A stretch of DNA of 64,000 nt from Anaerolineales bacterium (GCA_020634875.1 JACKAX010000002.1:124001-188000), one strand, 5' to 3'; positions 14,728-23,854 are shown, counted from the stretch's first letter. Notes: generated from the sequence alone by a model not told the origin. Numbers and translations are program-made.

Positions 14728-17565
14728 ATGACCCAGTTCATTTACGCCATCCTTTTCGACCTTGATGGTGTCATCACCGACACCGCGGAATTTCATTATC
14801 TTGCCTGGAAACGTCTTGCCGACGAAGAAGGTTTACCGTTCACCCGCGAAGACAACGAGGCTTTGCGCGGGGTGTCACGCCGCGAGTCGTTAAACCTGCT
14901 CCTAAAGGGCAAACCCCTCCCCGATGAAAAAGCGGAAGAACTCATGACCCGGAAAAATGGCTATTACCGCGAGATGCTTGCAACCCTCACCCCCGCGGAC
15001 GCCCTGCCCGGCGTGGTGAACCTGCTGGCGGAAGTTCGTGCCGCGGGGATCAAAACCGCGGTCGCGTCGGCGAGCAAGAACGCGCCGGACGTGCTCGCGC
15101 GGTTGGGGCTGGCCGATCAGTTTGACGTGATTGCCCACGGGGGGCACGTTTCCCGGCAGAAGCCCGCGCCCGATCTGTTTTTGTACGCCGCGCGGGAGTT
15201 GGGTATCGCGCCGGGAGCATGTCTGGTGATCGAGGATGCCGAAGCGGGGATTGCCGCGGCCCACGCGGCGGGCATGGTCGCGGTCGGGATCGGCGACCCC
15301 GCGCGGGTGGGGAAAGCAGAAGTATTGCTACCCAATCTGGACGGCGCAACCGTGGCGGATTTGACTCGCGCAGCAACGTGGCGTGTGGTCGAGCCAGTAT
15401 TTGAAGCCAAACGACAGAAGCACCGGGAGACGATTTTTACGCATGGGAACGGGTATCTGGCGACGCGGGGGACGTTTGAAGAGCGGTATCCGGGCGACAG
15501 TCAGGCGACGCTGGTGCATGGGATGTGGGATGCGGTACCCGTCAGTTTTACGGAGTTGGCGAACGCGCCCGATTGGGCAAGTTTAGAAATTTGGGTGAAT
15601 GGGGTGCGGTTTGGGATGGATGGAAATGTGCGGGATTATGCGCGGTATCTGGATTTGAAGACGGGGACGCTGCACCGGCGGTTGGTTTGGGAACCTGCAC
15701 CGGGGAGCGCGGTGGAGTTGGTCTTTGAGCGGTTCGCCAGTTTGGCGGATGAGCATGTGCTTGCGGTGCGGGTGAAGATTACGCCGTTGGATAAGTCGAC
15801 CCAAATCGCAGTTCGTGCATTATTGGATTCACACGTAGAAAATCAAGGCATTTTGCATTGGAATGTGGTTTCGCATGATGCTGAAATAGAGGATATCGCT
15901 AATCTAGTTATTCGAACGAGAAAAACGGGGAAGGTACTTGCATTAAGTTCGCTTCTACAAGCGCAGGGAAAAGAAATTTCACTCGACGCCAAATCAAAAA
16001 AGAAGTTTACAAGCCAATTTTCATCTTATCTTCGCGTTGATGGGTTGAACTGCCCAGGCTGTCCTGGTTCGAGCCTACGAGCACAAGCACAAAATGGAGA
16101 AACAATAGTAGTAGAAAAGTTAGTGGCGATTTTTTCATCGCGGGACACTGATTCTCCACTTATCGCGGCTCATGAAAAAATTGATCAACTCTCCAATTTT
16201 GACTCGTTGCGCCAGGATCATGTCCGCGCATGGGCGGATTTTTGGGCAGGTTCGGATGTCGTCATCGAAGGAGATGATGAGGCGCAGTTGGCCGTACGGC
16301 ACGGGTTGTTTCAGCTACGCATCGCCGCGCCGACGCACGATCCGCATACGAGCATGGGGGCGAAGACATTGAGCGGGTTTGGGTATCGCGGGCATATTTT
16401 TTGGGATAACGAGATTTTTGTGCTGCCGTTTTTTACGTTTACGCAGCCGGAAATTGCGCGGAATATGTTGATGTATCGTTATCACTCGCTGCCGGGGGCG
16501 CGGCGGAAGGCGGCAGGGAATGGGTTCGAGGGGGCGCAGTTTCCGTGGGAGTCGGCGGAGACGGGGGAGGAGGTGACGCCAACGTGGGTGCCGCATTTTG
16601 CCGATCCGACGAAGTTGGTGCGGATTTGGACGGGGGATATTCAGATTCATATCAGTACGGATGTGGCCTATGCGATGCACCAGTTTTGGCGGGTGACGGG
16701 GGATGACCGGTTTTGGGCAGAGGTGGGCGTGCCAGTGCTGTTGGAGACGGCGGTGTTTTGGGGGTCGCGGGCTGAGGTGGAGGGGGATCATTTTGCGATA
16801 AGGGATGTAATTGGGCCGGATGAGAATCACGATCATGTGGATAACAATCAGTTTACGAATTTTATGGTGCGCTGGCATTTGCAACTGGCGCTGGAGATGT
16901 TGCCATGGTTGGAAGCGCGTGACCCCGCGCGGGCGGCGCAGTTGACGGCGGATTTGAAGTTGACGGGCGAAAGGCTCGCGCATTGGGAGCGGGTGATCGA
17001 GGGGTTGATCATTCTGCACGACCCGGAGACGGGGATGATCGAGCAGTTTGAGGGGTTTTACGGGTTGAAGGAGGTGGATTGGGGGGCGTATGCGGGGCGG
17101 ACGAAGTCTATGCAGGAGTTGCTGGGGATTGAGGGGTGTGCGGAACACAAGGCGTTGAAGCAGGCGGATGTGGTGGCGTTGTTGTGTCTGTTGGGGGATC
17201 AGTTTGATGAGCAGACGTGGCGGGCGAACTGGGATTATTATGTGCCGATCACCGACCACGAGTATGGGTCGTCGTTGGGGCCTTCGATGCACGCGTGGGC
17301 GGCGTGCCGGATGGGGCAGCCAGAGGAGGCGTATCACCACTTTATGCGCGCCGCCCGGGCAGATTTGCTGGATGTGCGCGGGAACGCAGGGGATGGCATC
17401 CATGCGGCGTCGGCGGGGGGGCTGTGGGAGGCAGTGGTGTTCGGGTTTGCGGGATTGCGGGTGAAGGACGGTGAGGTGACGGTGAAGCCAAATTTGCCCG
17501 CGCATTGGAAGAAGGTGGGGTTTTGGGTGACGGTGCGGGGGGTGAGGCAGTGGGTGGAGGTGTAA
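14728..17565 (+). CDS. Beta-phosphoglucomutase (HAD) fused to GH65 disaccharide phosphorylase
   Basis: This 945-residue protein joins two consecutive steps. Residues 1-215 form a HAD-type beta-phosphoglucomutase: ILFDLDGVITDT with nucleophile D11 and acid D13, SASKN and VIEDAEAGIAAA. Residues about 225-945 form a GH65 phosphorylase: VFEAKRQKHRETIFTHGNGYLATRGTF opens in blocks, and GPDENHDHVDNNQFTN supplies general acid E699. GH65 phosphorylases turn alpha-glucosidic disaccharides such as maltose, trehalose or kojibiose into beta-glucose 1-phosphate, which the HAD part converts to glucose 6-phosphate. Base composition is odd: the first 300 bp are C-rich on the coding strand, the GH65 part G-rich, and 15810-16215 clearly AT-richer. 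The start at 14728 is the first ATG before the HAD motif. Confidence 0.9.
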   Translation: MTQFIYAILFDLDGVITDTAEFHYLAWKRLADEEGLPFTREDNEALRGVSRRESLNLLLKGKPLPDEKAEELMTRKNGYYREMLATLTPADALPGVVNLLAEVRAAGIKTAVASASKNAPDVLARLGLADQFDVIAHGGHVSRQKPAPDLFLYAARELGIAPGACLVIEDAEAGIAAAHAAGMVAVGIGDPARVGKAEVLLPNLDGATVADLTRAATWRVVEPVFEAKRQKHRETIFTHGNGYLATRGTFEERYPGDSQATLVHGMWDAVPVSFTELANAPDWASLEIWVNGVRFGMDGNVRDYARYLDLKTGTLHRRLVWEPAPGSAVELVFERFASLADEHVLAVRVKITPLDKSTQIAVRALLDSHVENQGILHWNVVSHDAEIEDIANLVIRTRKTGKVLALSSLLQAQGKEISLDAKSKKKFTSQFSSYLRVDGLNCPGCPGSSLRAQAQNGETIVVEKLVAIFSSRDTDSPLIAAHEKIDQLSNFDSLRQDHVRAWADFWAGSDVVIEGDDEAQLAVRHGLFQLRIAAPTHDPHTSMGAKTLSGFGYRGHIFWDNEIFVLPFFTFTQPEIARNMLMYRYHSLPGARRKAAGNGFEGAQFPWESAETGEEVTPTWVPHFADPTKLVRIWTGDIQIHISTDVAYAMHQFWRVTGDDRFWAEVGVPVLLETAVFWGSRAEVEGDHFAIRDVIGPDENHDHVDNNQFTNFMVRWHLQLALEMLPWLEARDPARAAQLTADLKLTGERLAHWERVIEGLIILHDPETGMIEQFEGFYGLKEVDWGAYAGRTKSMQELLGIEGCAEHKALKQADVVALLCLLGDQFDEQTWRANWDYYVPITDHEYGSSLGPSMHAWAACRMGQPEEAYHHFMRAARADLLDVRGNAGDGIHAASAGGLWEAVVFGFAGLRVKDGEVTVKPNLPAHWKKVGFWVTVRGVRQWVEV

Positions 17566-17566
17566 T

Positions 17567-18058
17567 ATGCGACTCGTATCTATCACCCCCGAAGACGAAA
17601 ACCTCTCCGTGCGCCTGGAGTGCGCCCCAGAATTGATGCGCTACATCGGTGGGCCGCGCCCGGAAGCGGACGTGCGTGCGGCTCACAAACGCCGCCTCGC
17701 GTTGATGGAAAAGGGTGTGGCGCGCATGTACAAAATCGTCGCCGATGCCTCCGAGGAGGTGCTCGGTACGATTGGGATGTGGAAGATTGATTGGGAAGGG
17801 CCGCAGGCCTGGGAAATGGGCTGGTTCGTCCTGCCCAAACACCAGGGGAAGGGCCTTGCGACCGAGGCCGCGCGGCTCATTCTCTCGCAAGCGCAGGGTG
17901 ATCCCGAAGTGCGTTTCGTCCATGCTTATCCTGCTGTTGAGAATGCGGCGTCCAACGCGATTGCGCGGAAAATCGGGATGGAAAACCTGGGGGCGTTCGA
18001 CAATGAGGGTTTCGCGGGGGTGATGCGATGTTATAACTGGCGGATTGCGCTGCGATAA
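17567..18058 (+). CDS. GNAT family acetyltransferase (RimJ/RimL-like)
   Basis: The 163-residue protein shows the GNAT acetyl-CoA site in VLPKHQGKGLATEAARLIL (about 87-105) and the later strand VHAYPAVENAASNAIARKIGM, typical of the RimJ/RimL-type subgroup. It would acetylate an amine on a small molecule or protein. Its ATG lies 1 bp after the GH65 stop codon, and GTGGAGGTG at the end of that gene serves as Shine-Dalgarno, so the two are co-translated. The link with sugar metabolism is positional only. Confidence 0.85.
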   Translation: MRLVSITPEDENLSVRLECAPELMRYIGGPRPEADVRAAHKRRLALMEKGVARMYKIVADASEEVLGTIGMWKIDWEGPQAWEMGWFVLPKHQGKGLATEAARLILSQAQGDPEVRFVHAYPAVENAASNAIARKIGMENLGAFDNEGFAGVMRCYNWRIALR

Positions 18059-18114
18059 TTCATTCAGTGGGGATAGGACTTGCTCTTCTTTGAAAATCAT
18101 TGTAAAGTAATCCC

Positions 18115-19770
18115 ATGACCGATAATACCCTCTTCTACGGTGACAACCTCACCATCCTCCGCGACTACATCCCCTCCGAGTCCGTTGACCTCATCTACCT
18201 CGACCCGCCTTTCAACTCCAACCGCTCGTACAACGTGCTGTTCAAAGACGAAAGCGGCGCAGACTCCGAAGCGCAGATCACCGCATTCGATGACACGTGG
18301 CACTGGGGCGCAGCCGCCGAAGAGACCTACTACGCCCTCGTAACCGACGCCGCACCCCGCGTGGGCCAAATGGTGGCGGCGATGCGGGAATTTGTCGGCA
18401 CCAACCAGATGATGGCCTACCTGGTCATGATGGCCGCCCGCCTGGTAGAACTGCACCGCGCCCTCAAACCTGCGGGCAGCCTGTACTTGCACTGCGACCC
18501 GACCGCCAGCCATTATTTGAAGATCATTTTGGATACGATTTTTGGAGTAGGAAATTTTAGGAATGAAGTTACTTGGAAACGTTCAGCGGCACATAATGAT
18601 CCTACTCGTCGCTTTGGGAAGATACGTGACATTATTTTCTTCTATAGCAAGTCTGAAAACATTACTTTCAATAAAGTTTATACAGCTTATTCTGATGCTT
18701 ATCTTTCTTCGGAATGGAAAGAGTTGCCATCTGGTAGATTTTATAAAACGGAAAACATGCTTGACCCCCAAGGGAAAATGCAAGAATATGATTTTATGGG
18801 AACTAAGGCTCGATGGCGATTTACCCCGGAGCGTATTTTGGAATTATGGAATTCTCCACAAACTGAAGTACCAAGTAGTCATGGTCGAATAAAACTAGGC
18901 AAAGATGGTAAACCTATTAAACGCGGGAGAATAATATTTCTTGACGAAATGCCGGGTGTTCCATTACAAGATTTGTGGGACGATATACCTTACATTGCAG
19001 GAGGGGCTAATGAAGGTCTGGGCTATCCCACCCAAAAACCCGTTGCCCTGCTCGAACGCATCGTCCAGGCCAGCAGCAACGAAGGCGATCTCATCCTCGA
19101 CCCCTTCTGCGGGTGCGGCACCACCATCGCCGCTGCACAAAAACTCAACCGCCGCTGGATGGGCATAGACATCACCCACCTCTCCATCTCCCTGCAAAAA
19201 TACCGTCTCAAAGACGCGTTCGACCTCGAAGCAGGCCGGGACTACAAAGTCATCGGCGAGCCGGAAGACGTGGGGTCCGCCCGTCACCTGTTCCGGCAAG
19301 ACGCATACCAATTCCAATGGTGGGCCCTTTCCCTCATCGGCGCGAAACCCCTCGGCGGCGAACAGGGGAGTAAAAGTGGCAAAAAAGGCTCCGACAAAGG
19401 CGTGGACGGCATCATCACCTTTATCGAGGACAAAGGCAAACCCGCCCGTATCATGGTGCAGGTCAAAGGCGGGCATGTCAAATCTGGTGACATCCGCGAC
19501 CTGCGCGGTGTCCTCGACCGCGAAGCCGCCGCCCTCGGCCTCTTTATCACGCTCGAACCGCCCACCCGCGACATGCTCACCGAATCCGTCAGCGCGGGCT
19601 ACTACGAATCCCCGCTCTGGGGACAAAAATACCCCCGCCTCCAAATCCTCCCCATCGAAGACCTTCTCGAAGGCAAACGCCCCGAAATGCCCCCCGTCGG
19701 GGCCAACGTCACCTTCCAAAAGGCGGAACGCGTAAAGAAAGACGAGGGGAAGCAAGGCAAGTTGTGGTAA
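18115..19770 (+). CDS. Beta-class DNA methyltransferase fused to an Mrr-like nuclease domain
   Basis: The 551-residue protein begins with an amino-methyltransferase: catalytic motif IV DPPF at residues 30-33, then a long target-recognition stretch, then the SAM-binding motif [10 protein letters not shown] from residue 329. This order defines the beta class, which makes N6-methyladenine or N4-methylcytosine. Residues about 390-520 add a restriction-endonuclease fold: [10 protein letters not shown] with D431, and MVQVKGG with Q449 and K451, matching a D...(E/Q)xK active site. It may be a type IIG-like enzyme or a type IV-like fusion. Bases 18530-19015 are strikingly AT-rich compared with both flanks. 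No separate specificity or restriction gene is adjacent. Confidence 0.85.
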   Translation: MTDNTLFYGDNLTILRDYIPSESVDLIYLDPPFNSNRSYNVLFKDESGADSEAQITAFDDTWHWGAAAEETYYALVTDAAPRVGQMVAAMREFVGTNQMMAYLVMMAARLVELHRALKPAGSLYLHCDPTASHYLKIILDTIFGVGNFRNEVTWKRSAAHNDPTRRFGKIRDIIFFYSKSENITFNKVYTAYSDAYLSSEWKELPSGRFYKTENMLDPQGKMQEYDFMGTKARWRFTPERILELWNSPQTEVPSSHGRIKLGKDGKPIKRGRIIFLDEMPGVPLQDLWDDIPYIAGGANEGLGYPTQKPVALLERIVQASSNEGDLILDPFCGCGTTIAAAQKLNRRWMGIDITHLSISLQKYRLKDAFDLEAGRDYKVIGEPEDVGSARHLFRQDAYQFQWWALSLIGAKPLGGEQGSKSGKKGSDKGVDGIITFIEDKGKPARIMVQVKGGHVKSGDIRDLRGVLDREAAALGLFITLEPPTRDMLTESVSAGYYESPLWGQKYPRLQILPIEDLLEGKRPEMPPVGANVTFQKAERVKKDEGKQGKLW

Positions 19771-19773
19771 CCC

Positions 19774-20616
19774 ATGAAACCCAACCTCGCTAAGAGGTGG
19801 GCAGTTCTGGGTCGATTACCGGTAGGGATTCTCTATCCACTTGTCATTCTGCTCGCAGGGGGCATTGGCTGGTTGGAATATCTTTCAAACTTTGAACTCT
19901 CTTTTTCTTTTTTGTATCTGATCCCCCTCACCCTGATCACCTGGCAGCGGGGCTGGAAAGCAGGGCTGTTCATTGCTGGGTTTTGTACGTTAATCGGGCT
20001 GGCGGCCGGCAATCTCTCATTGTTCCGGATCATCCTGTATTGGGAAGCCTTGAACCGGTTGATTATTTTTTGTTTTATGATCGTTTTATTGTCCAGGTTC
20101 CGGAACACGCTGGCGCATGAACGCATCCTGGCTCAGACCGATACATTGACCGGGCTGATGAACCGGCGAGCTTTCTACAATGTACTTTCGCAGGAGAAGG
20201 CGCGTATGGCCCGGTATGGTCATCCCGCTACCCTGGTTTACGTTGATCTGGATGCCTTTAAAGAAGTCAACGATCTGCACGGGCATCCTGTCGGGGACTA
20301 CCTGCTAGAAGTTGTCGCCCAAACCCTCCTTCGGCAGGTGCGGGACATTGATAAGGTAGCCCGCTTGGGTGGGGATGAATTCGCCGTTCTTTTGCCCGAA
20401 ACGGACGAGGAAGCAGCCCAAACCATTATCCCACGATTGCGTTTTCGCTTGCTTGCCGCGATGGAGGAACACGGTTGGCCTATCACCTTCAGTTTCGGGG
20501 TGCTCACCTGCTATCAGGCCGATCTCGAAGTGAGCGTGCTCATACAAGTAGCGGATGGCTTAATGTACAGCGTCAAGCGAGAGAATAAGAATGACATTGC
20601 CTATAAAGTCATATAA
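19774..20616 (+). CDS. Membrane-bound diguanylate cyclase (GGDEF)
   Basis: The 280-residue protein has an N-terminal membrane sensor of four or five TM segments (about 15-110) and a C-terminal GGDEF domain. The active motif is intact (GGDEF, 199-203), and RDID at 190-193, five residues before it, forms the inhibitory I-site RxxD. It should make cyclic di-GMP from two GTP and be subject to product feedback. No EAL domain is attached. It starts 3 bp after the methyltransferase stop and meets the ArsR-ArsC gene tail to tail, 13 bp away. The signal it senses is unknown. Confidence 0.93.
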   Translation: MKPNLAKRWAVLGRLPVGILYPLVILLAGGIGWLEYLSNFELSFSFLYLIPLTLITWQRGWKAGLFIAGFCTLIGLAAGNLSLFRIILYWEALNRLIIFCFMIVLLSRFRNTLAHERILAQTDTLTGLMNRRAFYNVLSQEKARMARYGHPATLVYVDLDAFKEVNDLHGHPVGDYLLEVVAQTLLRQVRDIDKVARLGGDEFAVLLPETDEEAAQTIIPRLRFRLLAAMEEHGWPITFSFGVLTCYQADLEVSVLIQVADGLMYSVKRENKNDIAYKVI

Positions 20617-20629
20617 AAAAAGGGAAGCA

Positions 20630-21436
20630 TTAGTTCGCCACCCAAGCCCGAATCTTCCCCTCAATCAAATCCCGCACCTCGCGGAACTTCGCCAGGGTCT
20701 CTTCTTCCGTCCCGGAAAACGCCGCAGGGTCTTCAAAGCCCCAATGATGATGTTCGCCAGAACTGAGAAAAATGGTGGGACAGTTCTTCTCTGCATGATC
20801 GCACACAGTAAAAATGTAGCCAAAATTGACAAAACCCATGTACTCGCGCACATCCTTCGAACGGTGCGCGGACATATCCAACCCGGCCTCTTCCATCACC
20901 TGCAACGTATAAGGGTTTAGCCCTTTGGGTTCTAACCCCGCACTGTAAACCTCATACCGGTCTCCCGCATACTTGCGTAAGAACGCCTCAGCCATTTGAC
21001 TGCGGGCGGAATTGCCCGTGCACAGAAACAACACTTTTGCTTTGCTCATTTCGATCTCCTTGGGGGTCTCGTTTGGAATAAAAGTCACTTGTAAATTCGC
21101 TTCACATTCAGGACATTCACAGGGAATGGTTTGCAAATAATGAACATATTCGGGGTCGGGCTGGTCCGCGGGACCTAAAATCACGTCCAGCCAGTCGCGG
21201 ATCGCGTCCCCTGCCAACGTATACGAGATATTGTTGCCCTGGCGGGTGTCGGTAATCAGCCCAGCCTCGCGCAAGAACCGCAACTGCTGGGACACGTAGG
21301 GCTGGGGCCGTGCCAGATAAGCTTCCAGGTGGCACACACACGCCGCGCCATGCCGCAGCACATCCAATACCCGCAACCGTTCAGGGTGAGCGAACAGTTT
21401 CAATTGGTTGGCGGTGTTCTGATAATCAATAGACAT
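20630..21436 (-). CDS. ArsR repressor fused to thioredoxin-type arsenate reductase
   Basis: Residues 1 to about 100 form an ArsR winged helix with the metalloid-binding pair C33 and C35 (ACVCHLE). A linker with CECPEC follows, then a low-molecular-weight phosphatase-fold arsenate reductase: CTGNSARSQMAEA (the CX5R loop) and TVCDHAEKNCP, whose two Cys match the resolving pair of thioredoxin-coupled ArsC. One protein would both sense arsenic and reduce arsenate. An internal ATG at 21049 is preceded by AAGGAG with 6-nt spacing, so a 139-residue ArsC alone may also be made. No arsenite pump is next to it. Total length is 268 residues. Confidence 0.92.
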   Translation of the reverse strand: MSIDYQNTANQLKLFAHPERLRVLDVLRHGAACVCHLEAYLARPQPYVSQQLRFLREAGLITDTRQGNNISYTLAGDAIRDWLDVILGPADQPDPEYVHYLQTIPCECPECEANLQVTFIPNETPKEIEMSKAKVLFLCTGNSARSQMAEAFLRKYAGDRYEVYSAGLEPKGLNPYTLQVMEEAGLDMSAHRSKDVREYMGFVNFGYIFTVCDHAEKNCPTIFLSSGEHHHWGFEDPAAFSGTEEETLAKFREVRDLIEGKIRAWVAN

Positions 21437-21473
21437 GGGAAATACCTTAAAGGCGGGTGGAGAGTGAATCTAC

Positions 21474-21489
21474 ATGCAAAATATTGCAT
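21474..21489 (-). promoter_or_regulatory. Candidate ArsR operator
   Basis: ATGCAAAATATTGCAT has perfect 6-bp arms around AATA, 38 bp before the ArsR-ArsC start codon. ArsR-type repressors are known to bind AT-rich dyads over the promoter of their own gene. A TTGGTA about 20 bp further upstream on the minus strand may be the -35. Confidence 0.5.
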
Positions 21490-21617
21490 ATAGCTCATGT
21501 GATTGTACCAAAAGAAGAAAAAAAGGGAAGAGAAAATTCTCCGTTTAAAGTGTAGAATAAATACACCATTGATCAACCGATCACCCAATCAAATCATCCT
21601 CTAACAAGGACCCCCTC

Positions 21618-21878
21618 ATGGACACCCAAAAACTTCACGACCTCCTCCATCAACTCCAAACCGAAATCGAAAACACCGACACCCTCGACGAACAAGATGT
21701 TCAACTCCTCAAAGACCTGGACGAAGACATCCGCGCCTTACTGGCACGCGCGGGCGCGCCCGAAGATACGTTTACCGAACGTCTCGAAAGTGCCCTATAC
21801 GATTTTGAAGCCACACACCCCACCCTCACCGTCGCGATTTCCAAAGTGCTGGATTCGTTAAGCGGAGCAGGGATTTGA
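21618..21878 (+). CDS. DUF4404 family protein
   Basis: This 86-residue soluble protein is mostly alpha-helical and acidic in its N-terminal half (LHQLQTEIENTDTLDEQDVQLL), with RLESALYDFEATHPTLTVAI near the end, the pattern of DUF4404. Its function is unknown. The start follows an AACAAGGA Shine-Dalgarno. It is divergent from the ArsR-ArsC gene and stands alone; a T-rich hairpin region follows at about 21950-21995. Confidence 0.8.
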   Translation: MDTQKLHDLLHQLQTEIENTDTLDEQDVQLLKDLDEDIRALLARAGAPEDTFTERLESALYDFEATHPTLTVAISKVLDSLSGAGI

Positions 21879-21950
21879 ATTGGCGTTTGATTAAAGTATA
21901 ATGAAGGTAGCCCTGGATTCCAGGTAAATTTCCGAAAATAAAGATGGGTC

Positions 21951-22000
21951 GTCAAACCCGTCCGCTTCTCTGCTTTGCGTTAGAGGGGGGGCGGGTTTTT
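21951..22000 (+). terminator. Possible terminator after the DUF4404 gene
   Basis: AACCCG near 21955 can pair with CGGGTT near 21992, with partial pairing of CTTCTCT and AGAGGGG inside, followed by TTTTTTT. The stem is interrupted, so this is less certain than the other terminators. Confidence 0.5.
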
Positions 22001-22012
22001 TTATTCGTACAC

Positions 22013-22108
22013 AAATTTCGGAAGTCTTTGGGAGATTTCCCGGGAAGGAAACGAAGCTTCGAGGCGGTGATTTGTGCTTTAGAATCCACCTGGAGACTTC
22101 CGAAATTT
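22013..22108. repeat. Palindrome-ended intergenic repeat, family A copy 3
   Basis: AAATTTCGGAAGTCT (22013-22027) and AGACTTCCGAAATTT (22094-22108) are exact reverse complements. Compared with the other two copies, the outermost C:G pair has become T:A on both ends, a compensating change. The right end lies 25 bp before the next start codon, so it forms part of that gene's leader. Confidence 0.8.
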
Positions 22109-22132
22109 AAATTTTCTAAAGGAGCCAATGCC

Positions 22133-22732
22133 ATGAAAACCTCATCCGCACCATCCACTTCCCTGGCCCTCGTGGGGGACGCCGCCCTGTTTGCCGCCGC
22201 CACCTTTTGCCTGCTCGCGGTGGCCGGCGCGCCCCTGGCCTTAATCATCGGCCCGGCCGTTGCCTGGCTTCTGCATGGCCGTCGCTTCAATTGGAAAGTC
22301 ACCATCAGCGAGTTGGCTGGCATCGTTGTCGGCCTCGTCATCGTGGGGGGCACTTTTTCGCTTTTAGCATTCATCGGCACGACCATCCGTTCCCAAGGGG
22401 GATCAGAATTTACCGTCCCCTTGATCTTCCTGATTACCGCCAGCACGCTCCTTTTTATCATGATCGTTGCCCTGGATTTAGACAGCCTCCGCGACCTGAC
22501 CTCTGCCCGGCGTGAACATCTCCGTCTCGACTATGCCCGGCTCGTCTCCACCGCGATCATCGTCATCTTTGCCATCCTTGTCACCGTCATCCAGCTCAGA
22601 CAACCCGATACCGAAATCGGTGATGCAGGCGTCTTCGCCATCGCCTCCGCCGCCGTTGGAGGCGTGACCATGTGGGCGATGCGCTGGATTTACAAATTCT
22701 GGGAAGGACAAAATGCCGTAATAAGTGCATAA
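22133..22732 (+). CDS. Hypothetical membrane protein (199 aa)
   Basis: Five or six TM segments are visible: about 13-43, 55-80, 87-112, 136-155 and 165-185, with a charged loop LDSLRDLTSARREHLRLDYARL in the middle. I do not recognise the family. The ATG at 22133 has AAAGGAG upstream; the frame continues upstream to 21944 but would cross the family A repeat. A strong terminator follows, so it is a single-gene unit. Confidence 0.75.
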   Translation: MKTSSAPSTSLALVGDAALFAAATFCLLAVAGAPLALIIGPAVAWLLHGRRFNWKVTISELAGIVVGLVIVGGTFSLLAFIGTTIRSQGGSEFTVPLIFLITASTLLFIMIVALDLDSLRDLTSARREHLRLDYARLVSTAIIVIFAILVTVIQLRQPDTEIGDAGVFAIASAAVGGVTMWAMRWIYKFWEGQNAVISA

Positions 22733-22752
22733 ATGAGTTTTTACGAATCCTT

Positions 22753-22782
22753 AAAAGCCTTGCGAGGGGCAAGGCTTTTTTA
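22753..22782 (+). terminator. Terminator of the 199-aa membrane protein gene
   Basis: AAAAGCCTTGC (22753-22763) pairs with GCAAGGCTTTT (22769-22779) and is followed by further Ts. Confidence 0.85.
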
Positions 22783-22838
22783 ATTCCCAACCTGGGTATA
22801 ATTTCATAGAAACTCCCCCCCAACATCAAGGAAAACCT

Positions 22839-23780
22839 ATGCCCCCCACCCCTGCCCCCACCATGTTGCAGGCCATCGGCAACACCCCCCTCGTCCGTCT
22901 GAACCGCGTCGTCCCCCCGGATAGTGCAGAAGTCTTCGTCAAACTCGAATACTACAACCCCACCGGCTCCTACAAAGACCGCATGGCTCTCGCCATGATC
23001 GAAGAAGCTGAAAAGCGCGGCGACCTCCGCCCCGGCATGGCCGTCGTGGAATACACCGGCGGCAGCACCGGTTCAGCCCTGGCCTTTGTCTGCGCCCTCA
23101 AAGGCTACCGCTTCCGCGTCGTCTCCTCCGACGCCTTCGCGCAGGAAAAACTCCAAACCATGCGCGTGTTCGGCGCAGAACTCCACCTCGTCCCCAGCGA
23201 AGGTGGACAAGTCACCCCTGACCTGATCCCCCGCATGATGGATCGCGCCCACGCCCTCGCCACTTCCGAACCCAGCTACTACACCAACCAAATCCATAAC
23301 ACCGACTCCATCAAAGGCTACGAAAAAATCGGGCACGAACTGGTCGAACAAATCGGCGGCCCTATCCACGCGTTTTGCGCCTCCGTCGGAAGTGCCGCCA
23401 TGCTGATCGGCGTCGCCCACGTTCTGCGTCCGCGGACCCCCACCCCAAAAATCGTCGCCCTCGAACCCGCCTCCTCCCCCATCCTCTCCCAGGGAACCAC
23501 CGGTCCCCATCACGTCGAAGGCATCGGCATCGGCCTTTACCCGCCCCTGCTGGACAAAGCCTACTGCGACGAAGCCCGCGGCGTGGACGAGACCGAATCC
23601 CGGCACATGGCCTGGCGTCTCGCACGAGAAGAAGGCATCTTCACCGGCACCTCCTCCGGCATGAACGTCCTCGGCGCACTGGAACTCGCCCGCGAACTCG
23701 GCCCGGGCCACACCGTTGTCACCGTCGCCGTGGATACGGGGTTAAAGTATCTAGCCGGAGACCTCTACGGCGAAGCGTGA
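22839..23780 (+). CDS. Cysteine synthase-like PLP enzyme
   Basis: The 313-residue protein is a fold-type II PLP enzyme of the CysK/CBS group. It shows IGNTPLVRL (13-21), the PLP lysine in NPTGSYKDR (K46) and the substrate loop EYTGGSTG. It would join O-acetylserine, or a related activated serine, with sulfide. In CysK proper the loop is usually TSGNTG; the GGSTG form is common in a CysK-like subgroup, so a side role is possible. The start at 22839 has AAGGAAAA upstream; M9 is an alternative. No serine acetyltransferase is adjacent. Confidence 0.85.
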   Translation: MPPTPAPTMLQAIGNTPLVRLNRVVPPDSAEVFVKLEYYNPTGSYKDRMALAMIEEAEKRGDLRPGMAVVEYTGGSTGSALAFVCALKGYRFRVVSSDAFAQEKLQTMRVFGAELHLVPSEGGQVTPDLIPRMMDRAHALATSEPSYYTNQIHNTDSIKGYEKIGHELVEQIGGPIHAFCASVGSAAMLIGVAHVLRPRTPTPKIVALEPASSPILSQGTTGPHHVEGIGIGLYPPLLDKAYCDEARGVDETESRHMAWRLAREEGIFTGTSSGMNVLGALELARELGPGHTVVTVAVDTGLKYLAGDLYGEA

Positions 23781-23799
23781 TCCTCCGTTTTGCCCCAAA

Positions 23800-23845
23800 A
23801 AAGAAAAAATCTGCGTAATCCCTCCAATCTGCGTACCACCCCTAC
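23800..23845. repeat. AATCTGCGTA-type repeat, copy 1
   Basis: AATCTGCGTA occurs at about 23808 and 23828 in the gap before dapB. A related pair (AATCTGCGTC, AATCTGCGTA) lies at about 31935-31965. These look like remains of a dispersed intergenic repeat. Confidence 0.5.
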
Positions 23846-23854
23846 AAGGAAACC

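Noticed and set aside
16315..17586. A 423-codon open frame on the minus strand opposite GH65
   Set aside because: The product is extremely rich in Pro, His and Arg, as expected from reading a G-rich coding strand backwards. The GH65 frame contains the catalytic motif.
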